Below are positions 52,232 through 61,102 of a stretch of 64,000 nt of DNA, piece after piece. Each line of letters starts with the position of its first letter. Position 1 is the first letter of the stretch. The stretch lies in NCBI RefSeq assembly GCF_003951285.1, contig NZ_RXFQ01000007.1, positions 328,659 through 392,658 of the forward strand, in the 5' to 3' direction. Made by a program: the position numbers and the translations under genes. The stretch is from Variovorax beijingensis (lineage in GTDB: Bacteria > Pseudomonadota > Gammaproteobacteria > Burkholderiales > Burkholderiaceae_C). The notes under the pieces are model-generated. The model had not been told where the DNA came from and searched no databases. It was given only the letters and a program-made list of their open reading frames with translations.

Positions 52232-53629
52232 ATGACCACGATCACCGCCCACTGGCGCAAGCAGCTGCGCAACACCGCCAAGCCGGCCTACCTGCTGCTG
52301 GCCGAATTGATTGCCGACGACATCAAGACCGGCCGCCTCGCAGTGCGCGACCGGCTGCCCACCTTGCGCGAGCTCGCGGCCGAGCTGGAGCTCAACTACA
52401 CGACCGTGGCGCGCGGCTATGCCGAGGCGCGCAAGCGCGGCCTGATCGATTCGCGCGCCGGCACCGGCACCTTCATCCGCTCGGGCAGCCCGAGCCTGCG
52501 GCTGCGCGGTGGCAGCGGCGCCGAGATGACCATGAACATGCCGCCCGAGCCCGACGACCCGCACCTGATGGCGCGCCTGCACGACAGCGCGAGCCGCGCG
52601 CTCGCAGAGGCCAACCTGCACGACCTGCTGCGTTACCAGGACTTCGGCGGCACCGCGCACGACCGCGAGGCCGCGATGCACTGGCTGCGGCCCTTCGTGC
52701 CCGATGCGGGGATCGACCGCATCCTCGTGTGCCCGGGCATCCACGGCGTGCTCACGGCGCTGTTCTCGCAGCTCGCGCGGCCGGGCGAGCTGATCTGCGT
52801 GGAGTCGCTCACCTATCCGGGCGTGAAGGCCATCGCGGCGCAGCTGGGCGTGCAGCTGCATGCGCTGCAGCTCGATGACGACGGCCCCATTGCCGATGCC
52901 TTCGAGCACGCCTGCAGGACGCTCAAGCCGAAGGCGCTCTATTGCAACCCCACGCTGCTGAACCCGACCGCGGGCACCGTGTCGCGCGCGCGGCGCGAGG
53001 CGCTGGCCGACGTGGCGCTGCGCTACGCCGTGCCGATCATCGAGGACGACGCCTACGGCATGCTGCCGCGCCAGACGCCGGCCGCGCTCGCCACGCTGGC
53101 GCCCGGGCTCACCTACTACGTGAGCGGATTCTCCAAGTGCTTTGGTGCAGGCCTGCGCAGCGCCTATGTCTGCTCGCCCACCGTGGTCCAGTCGCAGCGC
53201 CTGGCCGGCGCGATGCGCGCGACCACCGTGATGGCTTCGCCCATCACCAACGCATTGACAACCCTGTGGGTCGAGGACGGCACCGCCGAGGCCATGCTAC
53301 AGGCCGTGCGCGGCGAATCGATGGCGCGGCAGGCGCTGGCCGTGCGGCATCTCGGCGGCAGCGGACTGCAGGCGCATCCCGAGGGCTTCCATGCCTGGCT
53401 GCCGCTCTCGCCGGGCTGGAGCCCGGTGGAGTTTGCCTCCTACCTGCGCACGCAGAACGTCGGCGTGGTGGCGAGCGCGGCCTTTTCCACCGACGGCGAT
53501 CCGCCCGAGGCGGTGCGCATCTGCCTGGGCGGCCCGATGTCGCGCGAGCAGTGCGACCAGGCGCTGCGGCTCATTGCCGACACGCTCGCGCATCCGCTGC
53601 ATCCGCACGCCACGCTGCGCGGCGGCTGA
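52232..53629 (+). CDS. MocR-type (GntR-HTH plus aminotransferase-like) regulator
   Basis: The 465-residue protein has an N-terminal GntR winged helix (~15-80: DDIKTGRLAVRDRLPTLRELAAELELNYTTVARGYAEARKRGLI) fused to a class-I aminotransferase fold. PLP-site elements include IEDDAYGML and the Schiff-base-type lysine in VSGFSKCFGAGLRSAY. MocR proteins sense PLP or amino compounds. It is divergent from nitB, so it probably controls the nit operon and itself. ATG 52232 is chosen because an ATG at 52214 lies within the operator-like TGCAATCAA repeats. Confidence 0.85.
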   Translation: MTTITAHWRKQLRNTAKPAYLLLAELIADDIKTGRLAVRDRLPTLRELAAELELNYTTVARGYAEARKRGLIDSRAGTGTFIRSGSPSLRLRGGSGAEMTMNMPPEPDDPHLMARLHDSASRALAEANLHDLLRYQDFGGTAHDREAAMHWLRPFVPDAGIDRILVCPGIHGVLTALFSQLARPGELICVESLTYPGVKAIAAQLGVQLHALQLDDDGPIADAFEHACRTLKPKALYCNPTLLNPTAGTVSRARREALADVALRYAVPIIEDDAYGMLPRQTPAALATLAPGLTYYVSGFSKCFGAGLRSAYVCSPTVVQSQRLAGAMRATTVMASPITNALTTLWVEDGTAEAMLQAVRGESMARQALAVRHLGGSGLQAHPEGFHAWLPLSPGWSPVEFASYLRTQNVGVVASAAFSTDGDPPEAVRICLGGPMSREQCDQALRLIADTLAHPLHPHATLRGG

Positions 53630-53650
53630 GCGCGGCGGCCACGGCGGTGT

Positions 53651-54103
53651 TCAGGCGCAGTCGAGCTTCATCGCCTCGATGCGGCCGCCGAAGCCGAGCT
53701 TGCGCATCAGCCCGCCTTCGCGGCTGTTCGCCGGGAAGTCGACCGTGCGGTCCCTGAACATCGCATGCTCGTACACCTTCAGCGTGGCGCGCGGGCCCAC
53801 GCTCACGCTGTCGATGTCGCGCTTGAGCTGGCGTGCGGTGCCGCGGTCCATGCTCTGGACCTCGGCCGGTCCCACCAGCGTCAGCATGTCGCCCTGGAAG
53901 TTGCGGCCGGTATAGAACTGGGCCCAGCAGCCCGAGGCCAGCGCAGGGTCCTCGATGCGCACGGGCACGAGCAGGATCGTGGGGTCGGGCCGGTTGTCCG
54001 CGGAGGCGGTGGGGCTGGCCGAGCGCGTGGGGCCGGGCATGTTGGAGCAGGCACCGAGCGCCATGGCGCCGGCAATCAGGAGAAGATGGCGGAAATTCTT
54101 CAT
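53651..54103 (-). CDS. Beta/gamma-crystallin-like lipoprotein
   Basis: The 150-residue protein has a signal with lipobox ALGAC (Cys19), a Pro/Ser/Asp linker, then GCWAQFYTGRNFQGDMLTLVGPAEV and VKVYEHAMFRDRTVDFPANS-like segments of a crystallin-type Greek-key motif. It would be attached to the outer membrane. Similar small lipoproteins occur in Comamonadaceae with no known role. It is convergent with the MocR gene (21-base gap). Confidence 0.68.
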   Translation of the reverse strand: MKNFRHLLLIAGAMALGACSNMPGPTRSASPTASADNRPDPTILLVPVRIEDPALASGCWAQFYTGRNFQGDMLTLVGPAEVQSMDRGTARQLKRDIDSVSVGPRATLKVYEHAMFRDRTVDFPANSREGGLMRKLGFGGRIEAMKLDCA

Positions 54104-54369
54104 GGGATGGGAATGGTTGCTTGTGTTGTGGTTGGGAAACGAGCCGTTCAGGCTAGCGGCCACGGTTGCCCGCCGCGTAGGAGTAAAGCCCAAGCTCCCG
54201 TCCCCGCGCCGCGACGCCGGCGTTTGCCGCGCGCAGCGCCGGGCGCGAAATCTCCGCGAATGGCTGCTGCCCGGATGCGCCCATTTCCTACGCCGGCCGG
54301 TGCTGCGGATGTCCAGTCTGGCGACTCGCAACCATCCAATTCTTTTTTTGTTCATCACCGAAGGAAGCC

Positions 54370-54699
54370 ATGGCCACGAGCAGCATCCTGGGAGGCGAGC
54401 GCCCGCCGGAGGAACCGAAGGGAAAGGACGTCGACAGCCTGGGCCCCAGCGACACGAGCGACAGCGGAAGCGACGTGCGCACGTCGCGCGAACGCAGCGC
54501 CATTCCCGAAGACGCCGCGGAAGGCGCCATTCCCATTGCGCATGAAAGCAGCACCGATGCCGAGGGTACCGGTGAACGCGCATCGGCGGACGCGCCGCCG
54601 TCGGTGCCCGGTGCGGACATCCTGCCGGACCGCACCGAGGACGCGGGCTCGGCCGACGGCGACGACGAAGCGGAGGACGCCGGCAACAAGCCCGCTTGA
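54370..54699 (+). CDS. Hypothetical acidic, disordered 109-residue protein
   Basis: The protein is rich in Asp, Glu, Ser, Pro and Gly, with few hydrophobics and no recognisable domain. GAAGGAAGCC precedes the ATG at the right distance, and codon use is like that of neighbouring genes, supporting a real gene. It may be a stress-related or scaffold protein. The 266 bases upstream contain no other gene. Confidence 0.55.
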   Translation: MATSSILGGERPPEEPKGKDVDSLGPSDTSDSGSDVRTSRERSAIPEDAAEGAIPIAHESSTDAEGTGERASADAPPSVPGADILPDRTEDAGSADGDDEAEDAGNKPA

Positions 54700-54719
54700 G
54701 GCGAGTTCGGCGCAACGCC

Positions 54720-55172
54720 ATGCACGGCCAATTTGACTGCGCGCTCCACGGGCTCCAGCAGCTTGCCTACGCACGGATCACGCGCGAATTCCACCAGGCC
54801 TGGCAGGCGAGGGCAGACTGTCCCGCAGCGTGCGAAGCCGCGATCGGCGAGTCGCATCGCCGGGTGCAGCGCTGCGAGCAGGTGCTCGCGCAGCTGCGCC
54901 TGCTGATCGACGATCCACACCAGATCGCGGAAATCAAGATTGCGCGCGCGCTGTACCTGCGGCTGCTGCTGGAAAGCGCGCCCGTGCGCCTGCAGTCATG
55001 GAGCGACAGCGAAAGCTTCGACGATATGCCCAGGTCCCACTTGTTCGAATGGATTGCCTACGACTTCGAACGGCTCGAGCTGGCCGAGCTCGAAGGCTCC
55101 ATGACGGTCGAAGAAGCCGCTTCGTATGCGCGGGCCCTCGACGCGCGCGCCAGCAGCCTGCGCGAGGAGTGA
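54720..55172 (+). CDS. Hypothetical helical 150-residue protein
   Basis: The protein is strongly helical: FDCALHGLQQLAYARITREFHQAW, QRCEQVLAQLRLLIDDPHQIAEIKIARALYLRLLLES and YDFERLELAELE. No family was recognised. A TTG at 54696, overlapping the preceding stop, would add eight residues; the ATG at 54720 is used. It lies 20 bases after the preceding gene and may be cotranscribed. Confidence 0.55.
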   Translation: MHGQFDCALHGLQQLAYARITREFHQAWQARADCPAACEAAIGESHRRVQRCEQVLAQLRLLIDDPHQIAEIKIARALYLRLLLESAPVRLQSWSDSESFDDMPRSHLFEWIAYDFERLELAELEGSMTVEEAASYARALDARASSLREE

Positions 55173-55193
55173 GCGCAAGGGCGGGGCCGCCTG

Positions 55194-55421
55194 TCAGCCC
55201 CGGCCCAGCACGATCGCGCCGTCCTGGATGTAGCGGTCGAATTCGAGCTTGGGAATGGCCGCGGTCAGCGACTGGCCCTGGTCGGTCCAGGTGAGCACGA
55301 CGCTGTCGTCGGCCATCACGATCTGGCAGTTCCCCTTCGGAATCTTCAGCTGCGGGCCGTCGCCGGCGCGGAATGCCACATCGCCTGCGATGCGGGCCTC
55401 GATCTGCGTGGTGGAAGTCAT
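55194..55421 (-). CDS. Hypothetical 75-residue beta-rich protein
   Basis: The product consists mainly of strands: TQIEARIAGDVAFRAGDGPQLKI, NCQIVMADDSVVLTWTDQGQ, LEFDRYIQDGAIVLGRG. It has no signal peptide. The ATG at 55421 is preferred over the one at 55457. No domain family was recognised. It stands alone between two plus-strand genes. Confidence 0.5.
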   Translation of the reverse strand: MTSTTQIEARIAGDVAFRAGDGPQLKIPKGNCQIVMADDSVVLTWTDQGQSLTAAIPKLEFDRYIQDGAIVLGRG

Positions 55422-55712
55422 GGGGCTGTGGGTCCTTCGAAAAGCTGCAAGCCTCATTTCTCACGCGCTGCTGGCTTGCGCGTGTAGGCAAGTACAGCAT
55501 TCCGGCGACGGCCGCAAGCCTGCGGGGATTCGCGGGCCGGGGCACGCCCCGAAGAACGCTTACAGCCGACGTCAGGCGAAGCCGACACCGGTCCTCGTTC
55601 ACTCGAACACCATTTCTCCTGGGACCGGCGCAATGCGGCTGCCCTCCGGCATCGCCTTCGCTGGCAATTTCAACCCGCCTCCCTATCGATGAGGCAGACC
55701 AAGGAGTCATAC

Positions 55713-56192
55713 ATGGCCAACCACATGAACACCGCCGATACCGCCACCACCGAGGACGTGGTCGAGGTGCTGAACGATCTGCTCGAGAACTCGCGCGACG
55801 GCGAATACGGTTTCCGCGCCTGTGCCGAGGAGGTCGACTCGCCGCAGCTCAAGCAGGTCTTCCAGAGCCGCTCGGCCGAATGCGCCAAGGGCGCGGCAGA
55901 GCTGGTCCAGCTCATCCAGCGTTTCGGCGGCTCACCCGACAAGGGCGGCACGGTGACCGGCGCCATGCACCGCGGCTGGGTGCATGTGAAGGGTTCGGTG
56001 GGCGCCAACAGCGCGCTCTCCATGCTCGAGGAGTGCGAGCGCGGCGAAGACGCCGCGGTGGCGCGCTACCGCAAGGCGCTGAAGGCCGATCTGCCGGCCG
56101 ACGTGCGCGCCGTGATCCAGCAGCAGGCCGAAGGCGCCAAGCGCAACCACGACCAGATCAAGCGGCTGCGCGACGAGATGCGCAGCAAGTAA
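55713..56192 (+). CDS. PA2169-family (DUF2383) four-helix-bundle protein
   Basis: The 159-residue protein shows the PA2169 pattern of two ferritin-like repeats: VVEVLNDLLENSRDGEYGFRACAEEV, FQSRSAECAKGAAELVQLIQRFGG and ALSMLEECERGEDAAVARYRKAL. Most members are associated with stress response. AAGGAG (55701-55706) is seven bases before the ATG at 55713; an upstream ATG at 55689 lacks a ribosome site. Confidence 0.87.
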   Translation: MANHMNTADTATTEDVVEVLNDLLENSRDGEYGFRACAEEVDSPQLKQVFQSRSAECAKGAAELVQLIQRFGGSPDKGGTVTGAMHRGWVHVKGSVGANSALSMLEECERGEDAAVARYRKALKADLPADVRAVIQQQAEGAKRNHDQIKRLRDEMRSK

Positions 56193-56260
56193 GGGGCTGT
56201 GCCAGGGTGGGCCGGCCGGGGCAAAATGGACGTCGTCCTGCAACTCCGGCGGCCTTGTCC

Positions 56261-56296
56261 TTGACCCCCATTCACCACGACCTCACCCTGGGAAGC
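56261..56296 (+). pseudogene. Possible 5' remnant of a chromosomal gene cut by the transposon
   Basis: From a TTG at 56261 the frame reads (M/L)TPIHHDLTLG, then changes to AT-rich sequence (GSTNRVRNKQAP) and continues in frame into the TnsD-like gene. The abrupt GC change near 56290-56297 suggests that a host reading frame was interrupted. No gene could be identified from so short a stretch, and it may only be intergenic sequence. Confidence 0.3.
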
Positions 56297-56344
56297 ACTA
56301 ATAGAGTTCGCAACAAGCAAGCTCCAGTTTCCCCTCGGAGAGCT

Positions 56345-58213
56345 ATGCAATCTTCCTCCTTGCCCGTGTCCGGAATAGTTCAAAAAAATCGCCAAAATCG
56401 GAAACTGGCTCAAGCCGATCACGAAATAGAGTTCAGAAGACCCCCATACCTGCCTGTGCTACCACCAGGAGGATTGCTTTACAGCACGGTTGTTTTCGTA
56501 GGGCGCAGCATGGGCACGTCGTTCGAGAACGCGTGTGACACGGTTTACAGATCGGCCGCCTCGCCCAAGCACGCTAACGTCCTTGGACGTCGGTTGCAGG
56601 ATGCCACAGACTGCATTGGGGATGGAACACTGTCCTATCAGGATGTGCTGATGAATCACTCTGTATGGGGCTTCTATTCCCGGTTGGTTCCGGCTTCAGT
56701 CGAGTTTGGATGGACGCAAAGGATGACGGGGGATTCGATGACCGGTGAGACCTCCGTCGTCTATCCGCGCCTCGTGTATCTCGGTCCCAGTAGATCATCG
56801 AGGATGAAGTACTGCCCGATGTGTGCAAGCCTAGATGCGAAGACTTCCGGCTTTCCGATATGGCGAGTCATCCATCAGTTGCCTTTCGTTGAGGTATGCG
56901 CCGCTCATCAAGTCACGCTCGTGCATTCTTGTTCGCACTGTGGTGAAGTTCTTGATCGAGGCACACATTTCAGGCTTCCAGGACAGGTGTGCCGCTCATG
57001 TGGTTCGCAACAAGCTCATCATGCGAATCGTCATTCAAGCGCATCGTCCCCTGCGGCATTGACCAAGCTGTGTGAAGAGATATTTTCAGGAAGTCAAGAG
57101 TACTTGCGCCCTGAGAATTGGCTCGCGCTTGTCAAAGATCTTCAAACGAAGCACTCCATCGAGAAGTTGGCGAACGACGTGCACCGCCAACTAGAAAATC
57201 TCTATGGTCGGGAGCCAAACGTTGCGCCTCATCTCGTTGATGCAATATCGAAGAGGTCCGTGGTGCACCAGCTCTCTTTGCTTTCTCTACCACGTCAGTT
57301 TCTCTCGCGAATTCTGGTAGGCGACCAACTCACGAGGATGGGGCTCATTGATCGATCGGAAGCATCGTTTCAGCAGCATCTGACAGATGCGGACGCGCTT
57401 GAGTTGAAGGCTGTAGAACAGGGCATCCCTGCTGGATTCGTGAAGCTGCTGCTGAACGGTGTAAGTCCTTTGCGACTCTGCAGAGACTATGGTGGGGCAT
57501 ATCAACAGCTAGTAGCATTTCAGGGTTCGATCCCGCCTGGCTTTGAAGTTAGTGAGAGGTTGCACAATTGGAGGGCGAGCCAGCGTGAAGCAAGAAAGCA
57601 TGCACTGCGATTGTCCATGCAGCCGGGATATCGCGCAGTTCTTGATGAATTTGTGAGATTGAATCCTGGCTGCAACCTAAACGCATTCAGAGCGGCGCAT
57701 CCGACTGAGCATAAATGGCTGTTCGTAAATGATCGCCCACATTTGCAAGCAATCCTGCCTGCCCGAATTCATACGCGGGGCAAGACGCTCGAAGAAAAGC
57801 GTGAGAAACACCGGGCGGTAATTCTTGACCTGTTGCGAGAGAATCCGCAGGTTTCTCGTACGCAGATTAGGCTGTTGGGCCATTCCAATTCATCGGATTT
57901 TCTGGAAAGAAACGATAAGGTTTGGTTCGACGCAATGATTCCATCCCGTCGCCGGGCGGTCAACAAAGCTGTGCCTTCGTGGTACACGGGTGCATCGCCA
58001 TTTGTGTGGCCGGATACGCCCCTGAAGGGCCGATACGCTAGCACTGTCGATAGAAGGAACTGCTGCAAAACGTACATCTCGCAATTGATCGAACTTAATC
58101 CTCAACTGACAGCGAAAGAAGTTACGACAGCCGGACGCGTGGCGACTCTGTTTTTGAGACAAGACAGCCCTAAATGGCTTGTCAAAAAACTGGGGGAAGT
58201 GAAGGCACGATGA
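56345..58213 (+). CDS. tnsD: TnsD-like target-selector protein (TniQ family)
   Basis: The 622-residue protein has the N-terminal TniQ domain with its zinc knuckle: KYCPMCASLDAKTSGFPIW, VCAAHQVTLVHSCSHCGEVL and a further CRSCGS. Long helical C-terminal segments (TLEEKREKHRAVILDLLRENPQVSRTQIR and LIELNPQLTAKEV) resemble the DNA-binding half of TnsD. TnsD-type proteins bind an attachment sequence and guide TnsABC there. It runs opposite to tnsABC-tniQ and is only ~50 bases from the left boundary. Confidence 0.82.
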   Translation: MQSSSLPVSGIVQKNRQNRKLAQADHEIEFRRPPYLPVLPPGGLLYSTVVFVGRSMGTSFENACDTVYRSAASPKHANVLGRRLQDATDCIGDGTLSYQDVLMNHSVWGFYSRLVPASVEFGWTQRMTGDSMTGETSVVYPRLVYLGPSRSSRMKYCPMCASLDAKTSGFPIWRVIHQLPFVEVCAAHQVTLVHSCSHCGEVLDRGTHFRLPGQVCRSCGSQQAHHANRHSSASSPAALTKLCEEIFSGSQEYLRPENWLALVKDLQTKHSIEKLANDVHRQLENLYGREPNVAPHLVDAISKRSVVHQLSLLSLPRQFLSRILVGDQLTRMGLIDRSEASFQQHLTDADALELKAVEQGIPAGFVKLLLNGVSPLRLCRDYGGAYQQLVAFQGSIPPGFEVSERLHNWRASQREARKHALRLSMQPGYRAVLDEFVRLNPGCNLNAFRAAHPTEHKWLFVNDRPHLQAILPARIHTRGKTLEEKREKHRAVILDLLRENPQVSRTQIRLLGHSNSSDFLERNDKVWFDAMIPSRRRAVNKAVPSWYTGASPFVWPDTPLKGRYASTVDRRNCCKTYISQLIELNPQLTAKEVTTAGRVATLFLRQDSPKWLVKKLGEVKAR

Positions 58214-58259
58214 CTGGTGGGGCAAGCCGAAACAGGGGCAGCCTGCGTTACTCAAGAGC

Positions 58260-59573
58260 TCAGTTGATAAACGGAAGCGTCCCTTGCCGCGGTCGAAAGG
58301 AAGCTAGGCGCGAGGTGATTGCCTCGTATTCCTGCGGCGCATGGCTCTTGAGAAGGCGGAGATCCGCGGAGGATAGAGAAGCGGCAGATGAGATAGAGGG
58401 ATCCCGAAGGACTGAGCCGATAAGGCGTTGCAAAGCACCTTCTACGCGCTCTTTCTGAAGTCTTTGCCGCCAACGTGCACGCATCTCTGGATCAGCTTCC
58501 AGCCATCGCGCAATCTGATTTCGCGGTACTTGAAGAATGCGCATTGCCTCTTCATAGGAGGAGGCCGATTCGAGAACACTTGAAACCTTGAATGGAGTAT
58601 TGGGGGTGGGCAGGGCCTCTTCAAAGAGTTCGATCTGTCCTGCACGAACGATCGGCAAGGCGGACGCCGCGTCGCAAAAAAATGCTCCGGCTTCGGCGGA
58701 GGTGCTCCAATCTAACGCGGACCAAAGAAGCACCCAACGAACAGCATTGCTGCGTTTCTGACGCCAAAGCATTGGCGCTATCCATTCTCCTTCGGAGAAC
58801 CTCGCGAGACCCGCAGGGGCTTGCCGGAGAAATGTCGACAGAGGATTCGAGCGAAACCACGCGAGGACTCGGTCATGGTGTACGCGTCGTGTGCTGTGAA
58901 TCACGCCCATCGCCTGGAGTCGATTCAGGGTCGCTTGACGAATGCTCGTAATCTGCACCGATTCAAGCTTGGATGCCGTTTCGCCAACGGTTGAAAGGAT
59001 TGAGGCCATTGCGGCATTCCCTGAAGGCACGGTAGCAGATCGTTGCAACAGACATGATCGCGGCAATAGCCATCTCTTGTGCCGACCCTCAATGTATGCA
59101 AGTGAGAAATCATGCCGGCTGCATCGCCAGGTCGTCGGGAACTGATGCGCGACATGCCAGTACGAGCGGCCCAGTTTTCTGAGGTCTTCTTCTATACAGG
59201 CTCCGCACCACTTGAGTGGATGCGCCACAGGCAATGTTCTTGAGGAGCTTTGAATCAGCCTGCGCGCATGAGTTGTCTTCCCGGCAAGCCAGAGGTCGGA
59301 GATCAGTGGCAATCTGCTAGGGGAAACAAATGGGAAGTAGTAGGCTGCAATGCTGTGCCTGCGCGCCACTTTCGATGCCGTGTCTTTTTCTGCCAATCGA
59401 CATTCCACAAGCCACTGAATGGAGGCAGGGAGATCGTGCTGAAGAGTTCCGTGCAAAGTCCCTATCAGCGAAAGAGAGCTCCTCTGTGAACTGGAAGATG
59501 CGCTCATCGAATGCGCTGTAGCACACAGACTGTAGAGCGTCTCGTCGTTCTCAATAGCCGGAAGATTCATCAT
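58260..59573 (-). CDS. tniQ: Second TniQ-family protein
   Basis: The 437-residue protein has the TniQ layout: SLCATAHSMSASS, a zinc knuckle WCGACIEEDLRKLGRSYWHVAHQFPTTWRCSRHD, and a C-terminal domain with helical repeats (YEEAMRILQVPRNQIARWLEADPEMRARW). It is shorter than the TnsD-like protein, follows tnsC by 23 bases and is probably made with tnsABC. It may target a second site or mobile DNA, as in two-TniQ elements, which is inference. Confidence 0.82.
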   Translation of the reverse strand: MMNLPAIENDETLYSLCATAHSMSASSSSQRSSLSLIGTLHGTLQHDLPASIQWLVECRLAEKDTASKVARRHSIAAYYFPFVSPSRLPLISDLWLAGKTTHARRLIQSSSRTLPVAHPLKWCGACIEEDLRKLGRSYWHVAHQFPTTWRCSRHDFSLAYIEGRHKRWLLPRSCLLQRSATVPSGNAAMASILSTVGETASKLESVQITSIRQATLNRLQAMGVIHSTRRVHHDRVLAWFRSNPLSTFLRQAPAGLARFSEGEWIAPMLWRQKRSNAVRWVLLWSALDWSTSAEAGAFFCDAASALPIVRAGQIELFEEALPTPNTPFKVSSVLESASSYEEAMRILQVPRNQIARWLEADPEMRARWRQRLQKERVEGALQRLIGSVLRDPSISSAASLSSADLRLLKSHAPQEYEAITSRLASFRPRQGTLPFIN

Positions 59574-59596
59574 GGATATCGATGAGCTGCGACTTG

Positions 59597-61102
59597 CTAT
59601 TTCTCTTCTGCTTTCTGACCCCGTGACTTGGCTCCTTTGTCGCGGGAGAATTGATCTTCGATTTTTCGCGCTTCATTCAACATCTTCTGCGTCACGCCCA
59701 ACATGCGCAGGTCATCTGGCGAACACTGCCTTAGGATTTCAAGGTCTGCAGTGAGCTTGTTCCCTACTCGAGTGACTTCAGCTTTGTAGTTCCGCAAAAG
59801 CCTCTTAATCGCAGCGATCCCGTGCGCATTTGGGATGAAGGTTTCCTGCTTCTGATCTTCTTTGGCTGTGGCCTTCCCACCCGCATTGTCATCCTCCGGC
59901 AGTGCAGGAATATCGATGTACTCAGATACGTCGCCGTCTTGGATGGCAAGGGCGAGCTTCTTGGCCCGGGTGAAGTTGGGGGAGCGGCTCCCAGCCTCGT
60001 AGTCTTCCCGGGTCAATATCGCCTTGGCCCCTTTGCGGCGAAGACAGTTCCGCTGACTGGCATCTTGGAGGAGGCCAACGAGCCCTGGTAGACCACTTGT
60101 GTGCCCGAACTCGATCTTGTCGTGCTCTTCCGGCAAGATATCGCAGTCATCGACGAGGGAGAACTGACGCATTCTGGGGGTGAGATCCTTCGCCCACCAG
60201 ACTGTCTTGGGCGATGCCGCCGGAAGGTAATCATGTCGACCGCCTACCTCGAACCGGCGCTGCACCTGAGAGTAGGCGTCGAGATTGGCGAATGCCAACG
60301 GGTTTCCCAAGAGCAATATCGAGATTCCGAAGTTCATCAGCGAGAGATAGAAGAGAACAAACTGGATCTTCCATTGGCTATCTTCGAAGTTCGCTTCCTG
60401 GTTCTCGTCGATGACGAGCAGCAAGACCCGATGACTGATGAGCACCTTGCAGACCGCGACCAACAGTGAGTCGATGTTTACCGAGCGGGCGTTATCTGAC
60501 GAGTAGTCAGTACCAATGAGCTGATCAACTTGATAGAGGATGCGCTTGAGCAGACCTCCCCGAGTGCCGTTCGAAGGGAAGTCGACATACAGATACATGA
60601 TCTGTGTCAGCTTGATCCAGCCGCACACCTGTGACGGCCCGTACTCCACGACAGGATTCGGCACGCAGACTTCGAGAACGCGCTTGGCCGTGAAGGATTT
60701 CATCGTGCCAGTCATCCCTTGCCAAATGCCCCCGGCGCCGTCCAACGAGGAGTAGATGCGCATCTGGGGCATGGTCTCACTCACGAGGAGCTTGTTGACC
60801 CGAACTTGGTTCTCCACCTTGGTAGGGTTCAGCATCATGCACGAACGTCGAATGAGTTCCTGAAGGCCATCGGCCGGTTCGAACATAGTTCGCACCGGGG
60901 CAAAGTGAAGGCTTCGGAATTTCAATAGTGCGGTTCTTGCAGGCAGAGGAACCTGACGCCAATCGTGATGTTCCAGAGGGTAGTTTCGAAGGACTCGACC
61001 CCAAGCGTCGAACTCGACATGTGGATTCATCGCCTCGAAGAAGGGGTTGGGGCCGAAAGCCAGTTCAGGCCGGGCCCGAAGGTCGACAGTAGCATTCGTC
61101 AT
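59597..61102 (-). CDS. tnsC: TnsC/TniB-like AAA ATPase
   Basis: The 501-residue protein has a P-loop GMTGTMKS (~129-136), in which the usual GK glycine is replaced by Met, and a Walker B LLLVIDENQEAN (~227-238). ILLLGNPLAFANL and RRFEVGGR follow as sensor-like segments. TnsC links target selector and transposase and activates TnsAB. An Asp/Glu/Lys-rich tail follows. It overlaps tnsB by ATGA. Confidence 0.8.
   Translation of the reverse strand: MTNATVDLRARPELAFGPNPFFEAMNPHVEFDAWGRVLRNYPLEHHDWRQVPLPARTALLKFRSLHFAPVRTMFEPADGLQELIRRSCMMLNPTKVENQVRVNKLLVSETMPQMRIYSSLDGAGGIWQGMTGTMKSFTAKRVLEVCVPNPVVEYGPSQVCGWIKLTQIMYLYVDFPSNGTRGGLLKRILYQVDQLIGTDYSSDNARSVNIDSLLVAVCKVLISHRVLLLVIDENQEANFEDSQWKIQFVLFYLSLMNFGISILLLGNPLAFANLDAYSQVQRRFEVGGRHDYLPAASPKTVWWAKDLTPRMRQFSLVDDCDILPEEHDKIEFGHTSGLPGLVGLLQDASQRNCLRRKGAKAILTREDYEAGSRSPNFTRAKKLALAIQDGDVSEYIDIPALPEDDNAGGKATAKEDQKQETFIPNAHGIAAIKRLLRNYKAEVTRVGNKLTADLEILRQCSPDDLRMLGVTQKMLNEARKIEDQFSRDKGAKSRGQKAEEK

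Noticed and set aside
52949..53757. Alternative plus-strand frame overlapping the MocR gene.
   Set aside because: The overlapping frame is Arg/Ala/Gly-rich and lacks domains; the MocR frame has a complete HTH and PLP fold.
56193..56300. Perfect TGT-type terminal inverted repeat at the left transposon boundary.
   Set aside because: TGT triplets occur (for example near 56199 and 56256) but within GC-rich host-like sequence and without a visible partner, since the other end is outside the window.
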